NCBI GenBank assembly: GCA_902826935.1
Contig: CADEGR010000006.1
Coordinates: 11,621-48,470 of the forward strand
Length of the DNA: 36,850 bases
DNA from: an uncultured Alphaproteobacteria bacterium
GTDB lineage: Bacteria; Pseudomonadota; Alphaproteobacteria; Geminicoccales; Geminicoccaceae
Reading direction: 5' to 3'
A program made the position numbers and the translations under genes. Of this stretch, positions 27,188 through 35,404 are shown piece after piece. Under the pieces are notes generated by a model, which was not told the DNA's origin, did no database searches, and saw only the letters and a program-made list of their open reading frames with translations. How positions within the stretch are numbered: the first letter of the stretch is position 1; each line of letters starts with the position of its first letter.

Positions 27188-28468
27188 TCAGCCCTGGCCG
27201 GCGGCGGCATAGACCCGCAGCACGTCCCGCACCGCCTCGATCAGGAGCGCGCGCGGCAAGGGCTCGAGGGCGCCGCCCGCGACCCGCGGGTAGAGCCCGG
27301 GCAGGAACTGGCTGATCAGGGTCTCCGGGATCCGGGTCGCCGCGAGCTGCGCGAGCAGCCGCTCGACGGCGGCCTGGGCCGCAGGCGCTGGCCAGTAGTA
27401 GCGGATCCGATCGCTGTAGCTGTAGTGGCGGAGGACACGCTGCTCGGCCGGGCTGCCGGGATAGTAGGCGCGCCAGTGGCCGGGCTCGGCCAGCATCACC
27501 GCCTCCATCGCCGCCACGAGCGCGTGCTCGCGCCAGGCGGGATCCAAAGCGAGGGCGATCTGGTCGAGGGCGTAGAGCGCTTCGCGCAGGGCGAAGGTCA
27601 GGCCGGGGCCGACCTTGAGGATGGCAAAGCCGTCCTGGACCAGCGCGGCCAGGCGGTCGGCTGGCTGGTAGTCGGTGGAGTGGGCCTCGAACACCAGGCC
27701 AGGCCACTGGTCGAGGGCAGCGCTCAGCGCCTCGGCCCGGCTGGGCTCATAGGCCACGACGTTCTCGTGGCCGAACTCGACGCCGGGCTGGACCACCAGC
27801 GCGATCACCCGTGCGAAGGCGTCCGCCAGCCCGGCGTCGGCGAAGGCCTGGCGGTGGACTGCGAGCGTCTGGGCCACGGCGGCGGGTGCGGTGACCTCGA
27901 AGTGATCCAGCACCTCGAGGGCGCCGCCGGGGACCGGCACCTCGGTGCCGATGACATAGAAGGGCGGCGGCCCGCCGGCGCTGGCGGCGGCCGCCTCGGC
28001 CGCGCGCGCCAGGCGGGCGGCGCGGCCGGCGATGACCTCGTCCGACAGGGCGACCGGCTCGCCCCGGCAGCCCATGCTGGCATCGAGATGGATCTTGCCG
28101 TAGCCGGCCCTGACATAGGCCCCGACCATGGCTTCGGCCCGGCCGAGCGCGGCCTCGGCGTCGAGCGCTTTCCAGGGGTTCGGTCCCAGATGATCGCCGC
28201 CCAGGATCACCTGCGCGCGCGCCAGGCCGACCCGCTCGGCGATCGTCCAGACCTGGTCGCGAAAGTCGGCCGGCGTCATGCCGGTATAGCCGCCGTCCTG
28301 ATTGACCTGGTTGCAGGTCGCCTCGATCAGCGCCGGGCGGCGATCGGCCTTGGCCTGCAGCAAGGCGGCCTCGATCACCAGTGGATGGGCGGAGCAGATC
28401 GAGGTGATGCCGCGCGGCCGGCCAGCGGTCCGCGCTGGTGCCAGTTCCGCCAGCGGGTGGCCGCTCAC
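27188..28468 (-). CDS. GatZ/KbaZ-family protein (tagatose-6-phosphate 4-epimerase or aldolase subunit)
   Basis: PF08013 family protein of 426 residues. Recognisable segments are GITSICSAHPLVIEAAL, ATCNQVNQDGGYTGMTP, VILGGDHLGPNPWK, KIHLDASMGC, YVIGTEVPVPGGA, VFEAHSTDYQ and ILKVGPGLTFALREAL. The family was first known as the non-catalytic partner of tagatose-bisphosphate aldolase (GatY/KbaY), but a member in Agrobacterium acts alone as a D-tagatose-6-phosphate 4-epimerase. As no GatY is present here and a PfkB kinase precedes it, the epimerase role is the better guess. It starts at GTG 28468, which overlaps the kinase stop (GTGA); no ATG is available. Confidence 0.87.
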   Translation of the reverse strand: MSGHPLAELAPARTAGRPRGITSICSAHPLVIEAALLQAKADRRPALIEATCNQVNQDGGYTGMTPADFRDQVWTIAERVGLARAQVILGGDHLGPNPWKALDAEAALGRAEAMVGAYVRAGYGKIHLDASMGCRGEPVALSDEVIAGRAARLARAAEAAAASAGGPPPFYVIGTEVPVPGGALEVLDHFEVTAPAAVAQTLAVHRQAFADAGLADAFARVIALVVQPGVEFGHENVVAYEPSRAEALSAALDQWPGLVFEAHSTDYQPADRLAALVQDGFAILKVGPGLTFALREALYALDQIALALDPAWREHALVAAMEAVMLAEPGHWRAYYPGSPAEQRVLRHYSYSDRIRYYWPAPAAQAAVERLLAQLAATRIPETLISQFLPGLYPRVAGGALEPLPRALLIEAVRDVLRVYAAAGQG

Positions 28469-29415
28469 GCCGTGGCTCCCTGGCTGCCGGCGATCAGCGC
28501 GTCCAGCTCCGCGAAGGTCGAGGTGCCCTCCATGGGCCCGCGCACGCCGACCGCCCGGGCACCGCTGGCATTGGCGTAGCGCAGGCTGTCCTCGATGCTC
28601 CGGCCCTGCAGGCGGCAGGTGACGAAGGTGGCGCCGAAACAGTCGCCGGCCCCGGTCGGGTCGATCTCCTCCGCCGGAAAGCTCGGCAAATGGAGGAAGC
28701 CGGCGCGGTCGTGGTAGCTGGCCCCCTCGGCGCCGCGCTTGACCACGATCGCGGCCACGCCCATGGCCAGGATCTCCTGGATCGCGGCCGGCTCGGCGTC
28801 GGCCTCGGTCAGCAGCGTCAGCTCGGGCCCGCTCGGCAGGAACAGATCGCAGCTCGCCAGCATGAAGCGCAGCGCCGCCTGCATCGCCGGGTCGGCCAGC
28901 ATCTCCCTGCGGATGTTGGGATCGAACGAGATGGTCCCGCCTTGCGCCTTGACGATCCCGATCGCCCGCTTGATCGCCTCGATGATCGCCGGTGCGGACA
29001 GCGACGAGCCCATGACGTGGAAATGGCTGCACTCGACCAAGAGCGCGTTGGCGGCCTCGGTCAGAGCGACGTGGCCGCAGGCGCTGTGCTTGATGTTGAA
29101 CACGAAATGCCGGTCACCCGCGCTGTCGTAGCGAACGAAGGCGCTGCCGGTGACCTGGTCGGGGTGGATCTGGATGGCGCTGATATCGGCGCCGTCGGCC
29201 TGCAGCCGCGCGATGTTGAGCCAGCCGAAATCGTCGTCGCCGACGCAGCTGATGATGCCGCAAGGCTGGCCGAGCTTGGCCACCTGGTCGATGAAGATCG
29301 CCGGCGCGCCGCTCGGGAACGGGCCGATCAGCGGACCCGGCGCCCGGAAGCTCTGGCCGCGCTCCTGGGCCATGATCTCGACCAGGATCTCGCCCAAGGT
29401 GACGATCTTGCCCAT
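28465..29415 (-). CDS. PfkB-family sugar kinase (tagatose/fructose kinase-like)
   Basis: Ribokinase-superfamily carbohydrate kinase, 316 residues. GGAP-type sugar-binding start (PSGAPAIFIDQVAKLG, about 35-49), FDPNIRREML (about 164-173) and the catalytic loop DPTGAGDCFGATF with D258 are intact. From context (polyol dehydrogenase upstream, GatZ-family gene downstream with a four-base overlap) it most likely phosphorylates the ketose made by the dehydrogenase, such as D-tagatose to its 6-phosphate. ATG 29415 has GGAGGG about eight bases upstream. Fructokinase activity cannot be excluded. Confidence 0.87.
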   Translation of the reverse strand: MGKIVTLGEILVEIMAQERGQSFRAPGPLIGPFPSGAPAIFIDQVAKLGQPCGIISCVGDDDFGWLNIARLQADGADISAIQIHPDQVTGSAFVRYDSAGDRHFVFNIKHSACGHVALTEAANALLVECSHFHVMGSSLSAPAIIEAIKRAIGIVKAQGGTISFDPNIRREMLADPAMQAALRFMLASCDLFLPSGPELTLLTEADAEPAAIQEILAMGVAAIVVKRGAEGASYHDRAGFLHLPSFPAEEIDPTGAGDCFGATFVTCRLQGRSIEDSLRYANASGARAVGVRGPMEGTSTFAELDALIAGSQGATA

Positions 29416-29437
29416 GGGGCGACCCTCCGATCCCGGC

Positions 29438-30208
29438 TCAGCTCATCCAGTTGCCGCCGTCGACGTTCAGCGTCTGGGCGACGATGTAGTCGGCGTCGGC
29501 AGAGGCCAGGAACACGGCGGCACCCACGATGTCCTCCGGCCGGCCCATCCGGCCATACGGCACGGCCAGGCCGACCTGGCGCTTCTTCTCGCCGAGCGGC
29601 CGGCCCTCATACTTCGCGAACTGGGCGTCGACCTGGTCCCACATCGGCGTGTCGATCACGCCAGGCGCGATGCCGTTGACGTTGATCTTGTGCTTGATCA
29701 GATCGAGCCCGGCGCTCTGGGTCAGGCTGATCACGGCCGCCTTGGAGGCGCAATAGACCGCCACCAGCCCTTCGCCGCGGCGGCCGGCCTGGCTCGAGAA
29801 GTTGATGATCTTGCCGCCGCGGCCCTGCTCGACCATGCGCGCCGCGACCGCCTGGAGCATGAACAAGAGCCCCTTGGTGTTGACCGCGAACTGCTTGTCG
29901 AAGCTCGCCTCGGTAATCTCCAGGATCGGCGCCATCTCGAAGATCCCGGCATTGTTGACCAGGATGTCGACGCCGCCGGCCTGCTGCACGGTCGCCGCGA
30001 CCGCGCCATCGATCGAGCTTCTGTCGGTCACGTCGAGCCTAAGGCCAAGCGCGCCGCGCCCGATTTCCGCGGCCAGCCCCGTCGCCTCGTGCTCGAGCAG
30101 ATCGGCGACCACGACCCGGGCCCCCTCGTCGGCATAGCGCCGGCAGATCGCGGCGCCGATGCCGCGTGCCCCGCCGGTGACGATCGCAACCTTGTCCTTG
30201 AGCTGCAT
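29438..30208 (-). CDS. SmoS-like polyol (sorbitol/galactitol) dehydrogenase
   Basis: Classical short-chain dehydrogenase, 256 residues. NAD-binding TGGARGIG (11-18) and NNAG (85-88) are present, and the active site is S139, Y152, K156 (FSSQAGRRGEG, then VYCASKAA). Resemblance to the Rhodobacter sorbitol dehydrogenase SmoS is strong throughout, e.g. SQAGRRGE, SLTQSAGLDLIKHKINVNGI, APGVIDTPMW, GEKKRQVGLAVPYGRMGR and the closing ADYIVAQTLNVDGGNWMS. SmoS-type enzymes oxidise D-sorbitol to D-fructose and galactitol to tagatose. It is the first gene of the polyol operon, 22 bp before the kinase. ATG 30208 has AGGA eight bases upstream. Sorbitol versus galactitol preference cannot be read from sequence. 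Confidence 0.9.
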   Translation of the reverse strand: MQLKDKVAIVTGGARGIGAAICRRYADEGARVVVADLLEHEATGLAAEIGRGALGLRLDVTDRSSIDGAVAATVQQAGGVDILVNNAGIFEMAPILEITEASFDKQFAVNTKGLLFMLQAVAARMVEQGRGGKIINFSSQAGRRGEGLVAVYCASKAAVISLTQSAGLDLIKHKINVNGIAPGVIDTPMWDQVDAQFAKYEGRPLGEKKRQVGLAVPYGRMGRPEDIVGAAVFLASADADYIVAQTLNVDGGNWMS

Positions 30209-30313
30209 GGGCTTCGTCCTTGGTCCAGACCTGGCTTCGAGATGATTGCGGCCGATGCTATCGGATGGCCTTGCGACCGTCGAGGTGAGGCCTGCCATGG
30301 CCGTCCTCTTTGG

Positions 30314-30341
30314 TTGACAGCGTGCGGCGCTCCGATAGCTT
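30314..30341 (+). promoter_or_regulatory. Putative dapD promoter
   Basis: A perfect TTGACA (30314-30319) is followed after 16 bases by TAGCTT (30336-30341), about 57 bp upstream of the dapD start. The -10 is weak, as is common in alphaproteobacteria. The motif TCCGATAGC at the -10 also occurs inverted at 30257-30265, facing the polyol operon. Confidence 0.45.
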
Positions 30342-30397
30342 AGCGCGCGCCGCGGCTGACCTCTGGCCGTGGCGCCCAGGTCACGCGGGAGCAGGCC

Positions 30398-31240
30398 ATG
30401 CACCAGGATGAGCTACGGGGCATCATCGAGGATGCCTATGAGCAGCGCGCCGAGATCGGGCCGGCGACCAGCGGGCCGATCCGGGACGCCGTCCAGGCGG
30501 CGCTGGCCGGGCTCGACGCCGGCCGTTTCCGGGTCGCCGAGAAGCAGGCCGGCCGCTGGCAGGTCCATCAATGGCTGAAGAAGGCGGTGCTGCTGTCGTT
30601 CCGCCTGGCGCCGATGGAGCTGATCCCGGGCGGGCCGGGCGGAGCCGCCTGGTGGGACAAGGTGCCCTCCAAGTTCGCCGGCTGGACCGAGCGCCAGTTC
30701 CAGGAGGCTGGCTTTCGGGCGGTGCCGGGTGCGATCGTGCGCCGCTCCGCCTATATCGCCCCCGACGTCGTGCTGATGCCGTCCTTCGTCAATCTGGGTG
30801 CCCGGGTCGGCAAGGGCAGCATGGTCGACACCTGGGCCACGGTCGGCAGCTGCGCCCAGATCGGCGCCAATGTCCATCTCTCGGGCGGGGTCGGGATCGG
30901 CGGCGTGCTCGAGCCCTTGCAGGCGGAGCCGGTGATCATCGAGGACGACTGCTTCATTGGTGCCCGCTCGGAGGTGGTCGAGGGCGTGCTGGTCGAGCAG
31001 GGCTCGGTCCTGGCGATGGGCGTGTTCCTGAGCGCCACCACCAAGATCGTCGATCGCAGCACCGGCGAGGTGTTCCGCGGCCGGGTGCCGCCTTACTCGG
31101 TGGTCGTGCCGGGCAGCCTGCCGGGGGCGCCTTTGCCGGACGGCCAGCCGGGGCCGAGCCTGGCCTGCGCCGTGATCGTCAAGCGGGTCGACGCCCAGAC
31201 CCGCGCCAAGACCTCGATCAACGAGCTGCTGCGCGCATGA
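30398..31240 (+). CDS. dapD: Tetrahydrodipicolinate N-succinyltransferase
   Basis: First committed enzyme of the succinylase branch of lysine/diaminopimelate synthesis, transferring succinyl from succinyl-CoA to tetrahydrodipicolinate; 280 residues, normal length. After the N-terminal helical domain, the left-handed beta helix is evident in the hexapeptide-like runs [40 protein letters not shown] and [40 protein letters not shown] closes the protein as in relatives. ATG 30398 has GGGAG about eight bases upstream. The stop codon overlaps the dapE start (ATGA), so the two are translated together. Confidence 0.96.
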   Translation: MHQDELRGIIEDAYEQRAEIGPATSGPIRDAVQAALAGLDAGRFRVAEKQAGRWQVHQWLKKAVLLSFRLAPMELIPGGPGGAAWWDKVPSKFAGWTERQFQEAGFRAVPGAIVRRSAYIAPDVVLMPSFVNLGARVGKGSMVDTWATVGSCAQIGANVHLSGGVGIGGVLEPLQAEPVIIEDDCFIGARSEVVEGVLVEQGSVLAMGVFLSATTKIVDRSTGEVFRGRVPPYSVVVPGSLPGAPLPDGQPGPSLACAVIVKRVDAQTRAKTSINELLRA

Positions 31241-32388
31241 GCCAGCAAGGCGACCCGGTCGCCCTGGCGCAGGCGCTGATCCGCTGCCGGAGCGTGACGC
31301 CGGCCGATGACGGCGCGCTCGCGGTCCTGGCGGCGGCGCTGGCACCGCTCGGCTTTGCTTGCCACCACCTGGTGTTCGAGGATCCGGCCAGCCCGCCGGT
31401 CGGCAATCTCTATGCCCGCCTCGGCGACGGCCGGCCGTCGCTCGCCTTCGCCGGCCATACCGACGTGGTGCCGCCGGGCGATATCGCCGCCTGGCAGGCC
31501 GATCCGTTCGCCGGCGCGATCATCGGCGACGAGCTGCATGGACGCGGCGCGGTCGACATGAAGGGGGCGATCGCCTGCTTCGTCGCGGCGGTGGCGCGGC
31601 TGCTGGCGACCGGCCGGCCAGCCGGCTCGATCAGCCTCCTGATCACCGGCGACGAGGAAGGCCCGGCGATCAACGGCACGCCCAAGCTCCTGGACTGGCT
31701 GCAGGCGCGGGGCGAGGTCATCGACGCCTGCCTGGTCGGCGAGCCGACCAATCCGGAGCGCCTGGGCGACATGATCAAGATCGGCCGGCGCGGCTCGCTG
31801 ACCGGCCAGCTGACCGTGACCGGCCGGCAGGGCCATAGCGCCTATCCGGAGCGCGCCGACAATCCGATCCCGCGGCTGCTGGCCATGCTGCAGGCCCTTC
31901 TGGCTGAGCCGTTGGATGCCGGCAGCGAGCATTTCCAGCCGTCCAGCCTGGTGCTCACCTCGGTCGATGTCGGCAACCCGGCCAGCAACGTGATCCCGGC
32001 CAGCGCCCGCGCGGTCTTCAACATCCGCTTCAACGACCGGCATAGCCCGGCCAGCCTGGAAGCCTGGCTGCGCGCCCGGCTCGACCGGATCGATCGGCGC
32101 TATGAGCTGGCGCTTGGCACCTCGGGCACCGCGTTCGTCACGCCTTCCGGCCCGCTCACCCGGCTGCTGGCCGAGGTGATCGAGACCGAGCTTGGCCGGC
32201 GGCCGGAGCTCTCGACCTCCGGCGGCACCTCCGATGCCCGCTTCATCAAGGCGCTCTGCCCGGTGGTCGAGTTCGGCCTGGTCGGCGCCACCATGCATCA
32301 GACCGACGAGCGGGTGGCGCTGGCCGATCTCGAGCGCCTGACGGCGGTCTACCAGGCGTTCCTCGCCCGCTTCTTCGGGCAGCGCTGA
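31237..32388 (+). CDS. dapE: Succinyl-diaminopimelate desuccinylase
   Basis: Di-zinc M20-family hydrolase, 383 residues, removing the succinyl group from N-succinyl-LL-diaminopimelate. Metal and catalytic motifs are [12 protein letters not shown] (H74, D76), [10 protein letters not shown] (D107) and [14 protein letters not shown] (E140/E141); [20 protein letters not shown] begins the dimerisation lid and [12 protein letters not shown] carries the substrate-binding residues. It follows dapD directly with a four-base overlap and its own stop overlaps the next start, making a three-gene unit with the membrane protein. Confidence 0.96.
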   Translation: MSQQGDPVALAQALIRCRSVTPADDGALAVLAAALAPLGFACHHLVFEDPASPPVGNLYARLGDGRPSLAFAGHTDVVPPGDIAAWQADPFAGAIIGDELHGRGAVDMKGAIACFVAAVARLLATGRPAGSISLLITGDEEGPAINGTPKLLDWLQARGEVIDACLVGEPTNPERLGDMIKIGRRGSLTGQLTVTGRQGHSAYPERADNPIPRLLAMLQALLAEPLDAGSEHFQPSSLVLTSVDVGNPASNVIPASARAVFNIRFNDRHSPASLEAWLRARLDRIDRRYELALGTSGTAFVTPSGPLTRLLAEVIETELGRRPELSTSGGTSDARFIKALCPVVEFGLVGATMHQTDERVALADLERLTAVYQAFLARFFGQR

Positions 32389-32948
32389 TGCCCGACCGCG
32401 CGGAGGTCCAGCGCTCCCTCTATGGCGTCTACCGCCTGGCGCTGCTCGATCCGCAAGGCTTCGGCTACCTCAATCTCAGCGTCGAAGGTTTCTGGAATTC
32501 GTTCTTCGCCGCCATCCTGGCCGCGCCGGCCTATGCGATCCTGATCGCCGACACGGTGCTGAGCACCGAGGAGTCGGTCGATCTCGGCTGGTTCGTGATC
32601 GTCGAGACGATCGCCTATATCATCGGCTGGGCGGCCTTCCCGGTCGCGGCCCTGATCGCCACCCGCTTCCTCGGCCTCGGGCGCAACTATGCGATCCTGG
32701 TCATCGCGGCCAATTGGGCGGTGGTCCTGCAGGTCACCATGTTCCTGATGGTCGTGCTGCTGACGCCGATGCTGCCGGAAAGCGCTGGCAGCCTGGCCAT
32801 GCTGGTCGCGACGGTCGCGATCCTGGCCTATCAGTGGTTCATCACCCGGACCGCGCTGCAGACCACGGGCGGGATCGCGGCGGCTTTGGTGATCCTGGAC
32901 CTGACCTTGAACATCCTGATCAGCCTGTCGGCCGAGCGCCTAGCTTAG
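32388..32948 (+). CDS. Uncharacterised multi-pass membrane protein
   Basis: A 186-residue inner-membrane protein with about five hydrophobic segments (roughly 38-56, 66-92, 97-124, 132-152 and 158-180) and a short amphipathic, charged N-terminus (PDRAEVQRSLYGVYRLALLD). I do not recognise a named domain; the general layout resembles small Yip1-like or transporter-like proteins found at this locus in related genomes, but no function follows. Its start codon overlaps the dapE stop (TGATG), so it is translated with the lysine genes. It is convergent with truA, with a hairpin between. Confidence 0.8.
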   Translation: MPDRAEVQRSLYGVYRLALLDPQGFGYLNLSVEGFWNSFFAAILAAPAYAILIADTVLSTEESVDLGWFVIVETIAYIIGWAAFPVAALIATRFLGLGRNYAILVIAANWAVVLQVTMFLMVVLLTPMLPESAGSLAMLVATVAILAYQWFITRTALQTTGGIAAALVILDLTLNILISLSAERLA

Positions 32949-32971
32949 TGCAGCAGCGCATTGACGTCGCC

Positions 32972-32994
32972 AGACACATCGGATCGCTGTGTCT
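32972..32994. terminator. Hairpin between convergent membrane-protein gene and truA
   Basis: AGACACA (32972-32978) and TGTGTCT (32988-32994) form a 7 bp stem with a nine-base loop in the 57 bp between convergent genes. Without a T-run; possibly a shared terminator. Confidence 0.4.
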
Positions 32995-33005
32995 AGGTCG
33001 ATGCC

Positions 33006-33743
33006 CTAGTAGTCGACCCGGATCAGATAGAGGCCGTGCGCCGGCGCGGTCGGGCCGGCGGCGCTGCGGCTGCGGGCGGCCAGGATCTGCTCGATGGTGT
33101 CGACCGACCACTTGGCCTCGCCGATCAGCTTGAGGGTGCCGACCATGTTGCGCACCTGGTGATGCAGGAACGAGCGGGCGCTGGCGAAGATGTCGATCTG
33201 GTCCTGCTGGCGGCGGACCATCAGCTGGTCGAGCGTCTTCTCGGCCGAGTTTGCCTGGCAGAGCGTGCTGCGGAAGCTGGTGAAGTCGTGGTGGCCGATC
33301 AGGCGCTCGGCGGCCTCCTGCATGATCTCGGCATCGAGCGGGCCGGGCACGAACCAGGCGCGGCCGGCATCGAGGGCGAGCGGCGCCCGGCGATTGACGG
33401 TGCGGTAGCGGTAGTGGCGGGCGCGGGGCGAGGAGCGGGCGGGGAAGTCGGCCGCCCCCCTGGTCGCCTCGCGCACCACCCCCCGCGCCGGCCGGGGAGT
33501 GGGGGTCAAGGGGTTGCGCGGGGCCTCCACCGAGACCTCGCGGGGCAGGGGGAGATGCGCCACCTGGCCGATCGCATGCACGCCGGCATCGGTCCGGCCG
33601 GCGGCGGTGATGTCGACCGTCTCGCCGCAAAAGGCGCGCACCGCCGCTTCCAGCGCCGCCTGGACCGACGGGCCGTTGCGCTGCCGCTGCCAGCCATGGA
33701 ACGGCCGGCCGTCATACTCCAGGGTCAGCTTGTAGCGAGGCAT
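33006..33743 (-). CDS. truA: tRNA pseudouridine(38-40) synthase
   Basis: TruA modifies U38-U40 in the tRNA anticodon arm; 245 residues. The start MPRYKLTLEYDGRPFHGWQR, the catalytic AAGRTDAGVHAIGQVAH (D52), the SFRSTLCQANSAEKTLDQL segment and SFLHHQVRNMVGTLKLIGEA are all typical. Between about residues 72 and 107 the protein departs from the family: a stretch that should resemble AxN...L and DFHARFSARxRHY instead reads EAPRNPLTPTPRPARG and DFPARSSPRARHY, with conserved His and Phe replaced and the DNA full of C/G runs. The frame is intact. Sequence error or a damaged gene copy are both possible. It overlaps the end of fmt by 19 bp. Confidence 0.9.
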   Translation of the reverse strand: MPRYKLTLEYDGRPFHGWQRQRNGPSVQAALEAAVRAFCGETVDITAAGRTDAGVHAIGQVAHLPLPREVSVEAPRNPLTPTPRPARGVVREATRGAADFPARSSPRARHYRYRTVNRRAPLALDAGRAWFVPGPLDAEIMQEAAERLIGHHDFTSFRSTLCQANSAEKTLDQLMVRRQQDQIDIFASARSFLHHQVRNMVGTLKLIGEAKWSVDTIEQILAARSRSAAGPTAPAHGLYLIRVDY

Positions 33744-34681
33744 GGCGCGCCCAGCATGGTGCCGACCGGGATCGGGCAGCCACGCAGGAACTCGGCTGCC
33801 GGCAAGGGCCTGCCGCCGGCCCGCTGCAGCAGCGTGGGCCGGATGGCGCCACTGCCGGTGGCGACGGTTGGCGCGCCATCGAGCACCTGGCCCGGCTGGC
33901 CCTGGCCGGCGACCGCCTGGCCGGCCAGGATGCGCAGGCGCTCTTCGGCCAGCTCGGTCCAGCAGCCAGGCCAGGGATTGAGCGCCCGCAGCTGGCGCTC
34001 GATCTGCGCTGCCGGCTGGCGCCAGTCGATCCGCGCTTCCGCCTTGTCGATCTTGTGGGCATAGGTCACGCCGGCATCGGGCTGCGGCGTCGGCTGCAGC
34101 CGACCGGCGGCCAGCTGCTCGAGCGTCGGCAGCACCAGCTGGGCGGCCAGCTCGGCCAGCTGGTCGTGCAGGCTGGCGGCGGTGGCATCGGCCGCGATCG
34201 GCAAGGCGTGCCAGGCCAGCATCGGCCCGGTGTCGAGGCCAGCGTTCATCTGGATGACGGTGATGCCGGTGGTCCGGTCGCCGGCCAGGAGGGCGCGCTG
34301 GATTGGGGCGGCGCCACGCCAGCGCGGCAGCAGCGAGCCATGCAGGTTGATGCAGCCGAGCCTGGGTGCCGCAAGAATCGCCGCCGGCAGGATCAGGCCA
34401 TAGGCGGCGACCACCGCGAGATCGGCGTCCAGCGCCTGCAGGGCCGCGAGCTCGGCCGGATCTTTCAGACTCGCGGGCGTGCGGAGCGGCAGGCCCAGCT
34501 CGGTGGCGGCGGCGCCGACCGGCGACAGCCGGGGCTGCAGGCCGCGCCCGGCCGGCCGCGCCGGCTGGGTATAGACCGCGACGATCCGGTGGCGCGAGGC
34601 CGCAAGCCGCCGCAGGCTCGGCACCGCGAAGGCGGCCGTGCCCATATAGACCAGGCGCAAGATTGGTCCGTCGGCGTCCAT
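33725..34681 (-). CDS. fmt: Methionyl-tRNA formyltransferase
   Basis: Transfers a formyl group from 10-formyl-tetrahydrofolate to Met-tRNA(fMet) for translation initiation; 318 residues. LVYMGTAAFAVPSLRRL is the usual N-terminal strand, and the catalytic triad is N112, H114 (INLHGSLLPRWRGAAPIQ) and D150 (NAGLDTGPML). The C-terminal OB-fold begins near AHKIDKAEARIDWRQPA. ATG 34681 is chosen because GAGG lies five bases upstream; it gives a seven-residue leader before the usual start, and TTG 34660 is an alternative that would match the family length better. It lies downstream of def and overlaps truA. Confidence 0.95.
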   Translation of the reverse strand: MDADGPILRLVYMGTAAFAVPSLRRLAASRHRIVAVYTQPARPAGRGLQPRLSPVGAAATELGLPLRTPASLKDPAELAALQALDADLAVVAAYGLILPAAILAAPRLGCINLHGSLLPRWRGAAPIQRALLAGDRTTGITVIQMNAGLDTGPMLAWHALPIAADATAASLHDQLAELAAQLVLPTLEQLAAGRLQPTPQPDAGVTYAHKIDKAEARIDWRQPAAQIERQLRALNPWPGCWTELAEERLRILAGQAVAGQGQPGQVLDGAPTVATGSGAIRPTLLQRAGGRPLPAAEFLRGCPIPVGTMLGAPCLATS

Positions 34682-34724
34682 TTGAACCTCAAAGGCGACA
34701 AAGCCTGGGGATCGCAGACCTGAA

Positions 34725-34730
34725 ATTATA
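34725..34730 (-). promoter_or_regulatory. Consensus -10 box before fmt
   Basis: A perfect TATAAT on the minus strand, 44 bp upstream of the fmt start in the 115 bp def-fmt gap. No clear -35 accompanies it, so it may be a weak or activator-dependent internal promoter for fmt-truA. Confidence 0.3.
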
Positions 34731-34796
34731 CCTGCAGGCTCGGTGATAGGCCGAGCGTCGGCACTTGCCAAGTGGCCTGCTGCGCGCGCGGCCGGG

Positions 34797-35318
34797 TCAG
34801 GCCGGGCTGCGCAGGCGCTCCCGGCGCGCCTTGGCCATGCGCCGCATGATCATGGTGCGCTTGAGCGCCGAGATCCGATCGACGAACAACACGCCGTCCA
34901 GATGGTCGATCTCATGCTGCAGGCAGCGGGCCAGGAGGCCGTCCGCCGTCAGCTCCTGCAGCTCGCCCTGGCGGCCCTGGAAGCGGATCGTGACGGCCTC
35001 GGCCCGGACCACGTCGGCATATTGCTTGGGCAGGCTGAGGCAGCCCTCCTCGGCGCTGCTGATGGCGCTCGAGCGGGTGACGATCTCCGGATTGATCACG
35101 ACCAGGGGTGCGCGCTCGTCCTCGGGCCCGAGATCGACCACGAACAGCCGCTGCAGCACGCCCACCTGCGGGGCCGCCAAGCCGATGCCGGGCGCGCGGT
35201 ACATGGTCGCCAGCATGTCGTCGAGCAGCCGCGCGAGCGCTCCATCGAAGCGCTCGACCGGCTGGCACTTGGTCGAGAGGCGCGGATCGGGCGCCTCGAT
35301 GATCTCCAGGATCGCCAT
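34797..35318 (-). CDS. def: Peptide deformylase
   Basis: Iron/zinc hydrolase that removes the N-formyl group from new proteins; 173 residues, normal. All three signature motifs are intact: GIGLAAPQVG (44-53), EGCLSLP (91-97, metal Cys93) and QHEIDHLDG (metal H135 and H139, catalytic E136). It is the first gene of the def-fmt-truA cluster, a pairing found in most bacteria because formylation and deformylation are coupled. ATG 35318 is followed by AILEIIEAPDPRLSTKC, the usual start; its ribosome site is weak. Confidence 0.97.
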   Translation of the reverse strand: MAILEIIEAPDPRLSTKCQPVERFDGALARLLDDMLATMYRAPGIGLAAPQVGVLQRLFVVDLGPEDERAPLVVINPEIVTRSSAISSAEEGCLSLPKQYADVVRAEAVTIRFQGRQGELQELTADGLLARCLQHEIDHLDGVLFVDRISALKRTMIMRRMAKARRERLRSPA

Positions 35319-35404
35319 GGGTGCAAGTCGAGGTTGATGATGAGCTTTGGCCAGAGCTAGGGATTGCCGGCCCGCTCGTCAAGAATGCGCAGCCGGCTGC
35401 GACG

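Noticed and set aside
25481-28579. Plus-strand open frame of about 1030 codons
   Set aside because: It lies antisense to the FAD oxidase and GatZ-family genes, has no domain, and its sequence is the Arg/Gln/Asp/Gly-rich kind produced by reading GC-rich genes backwards.
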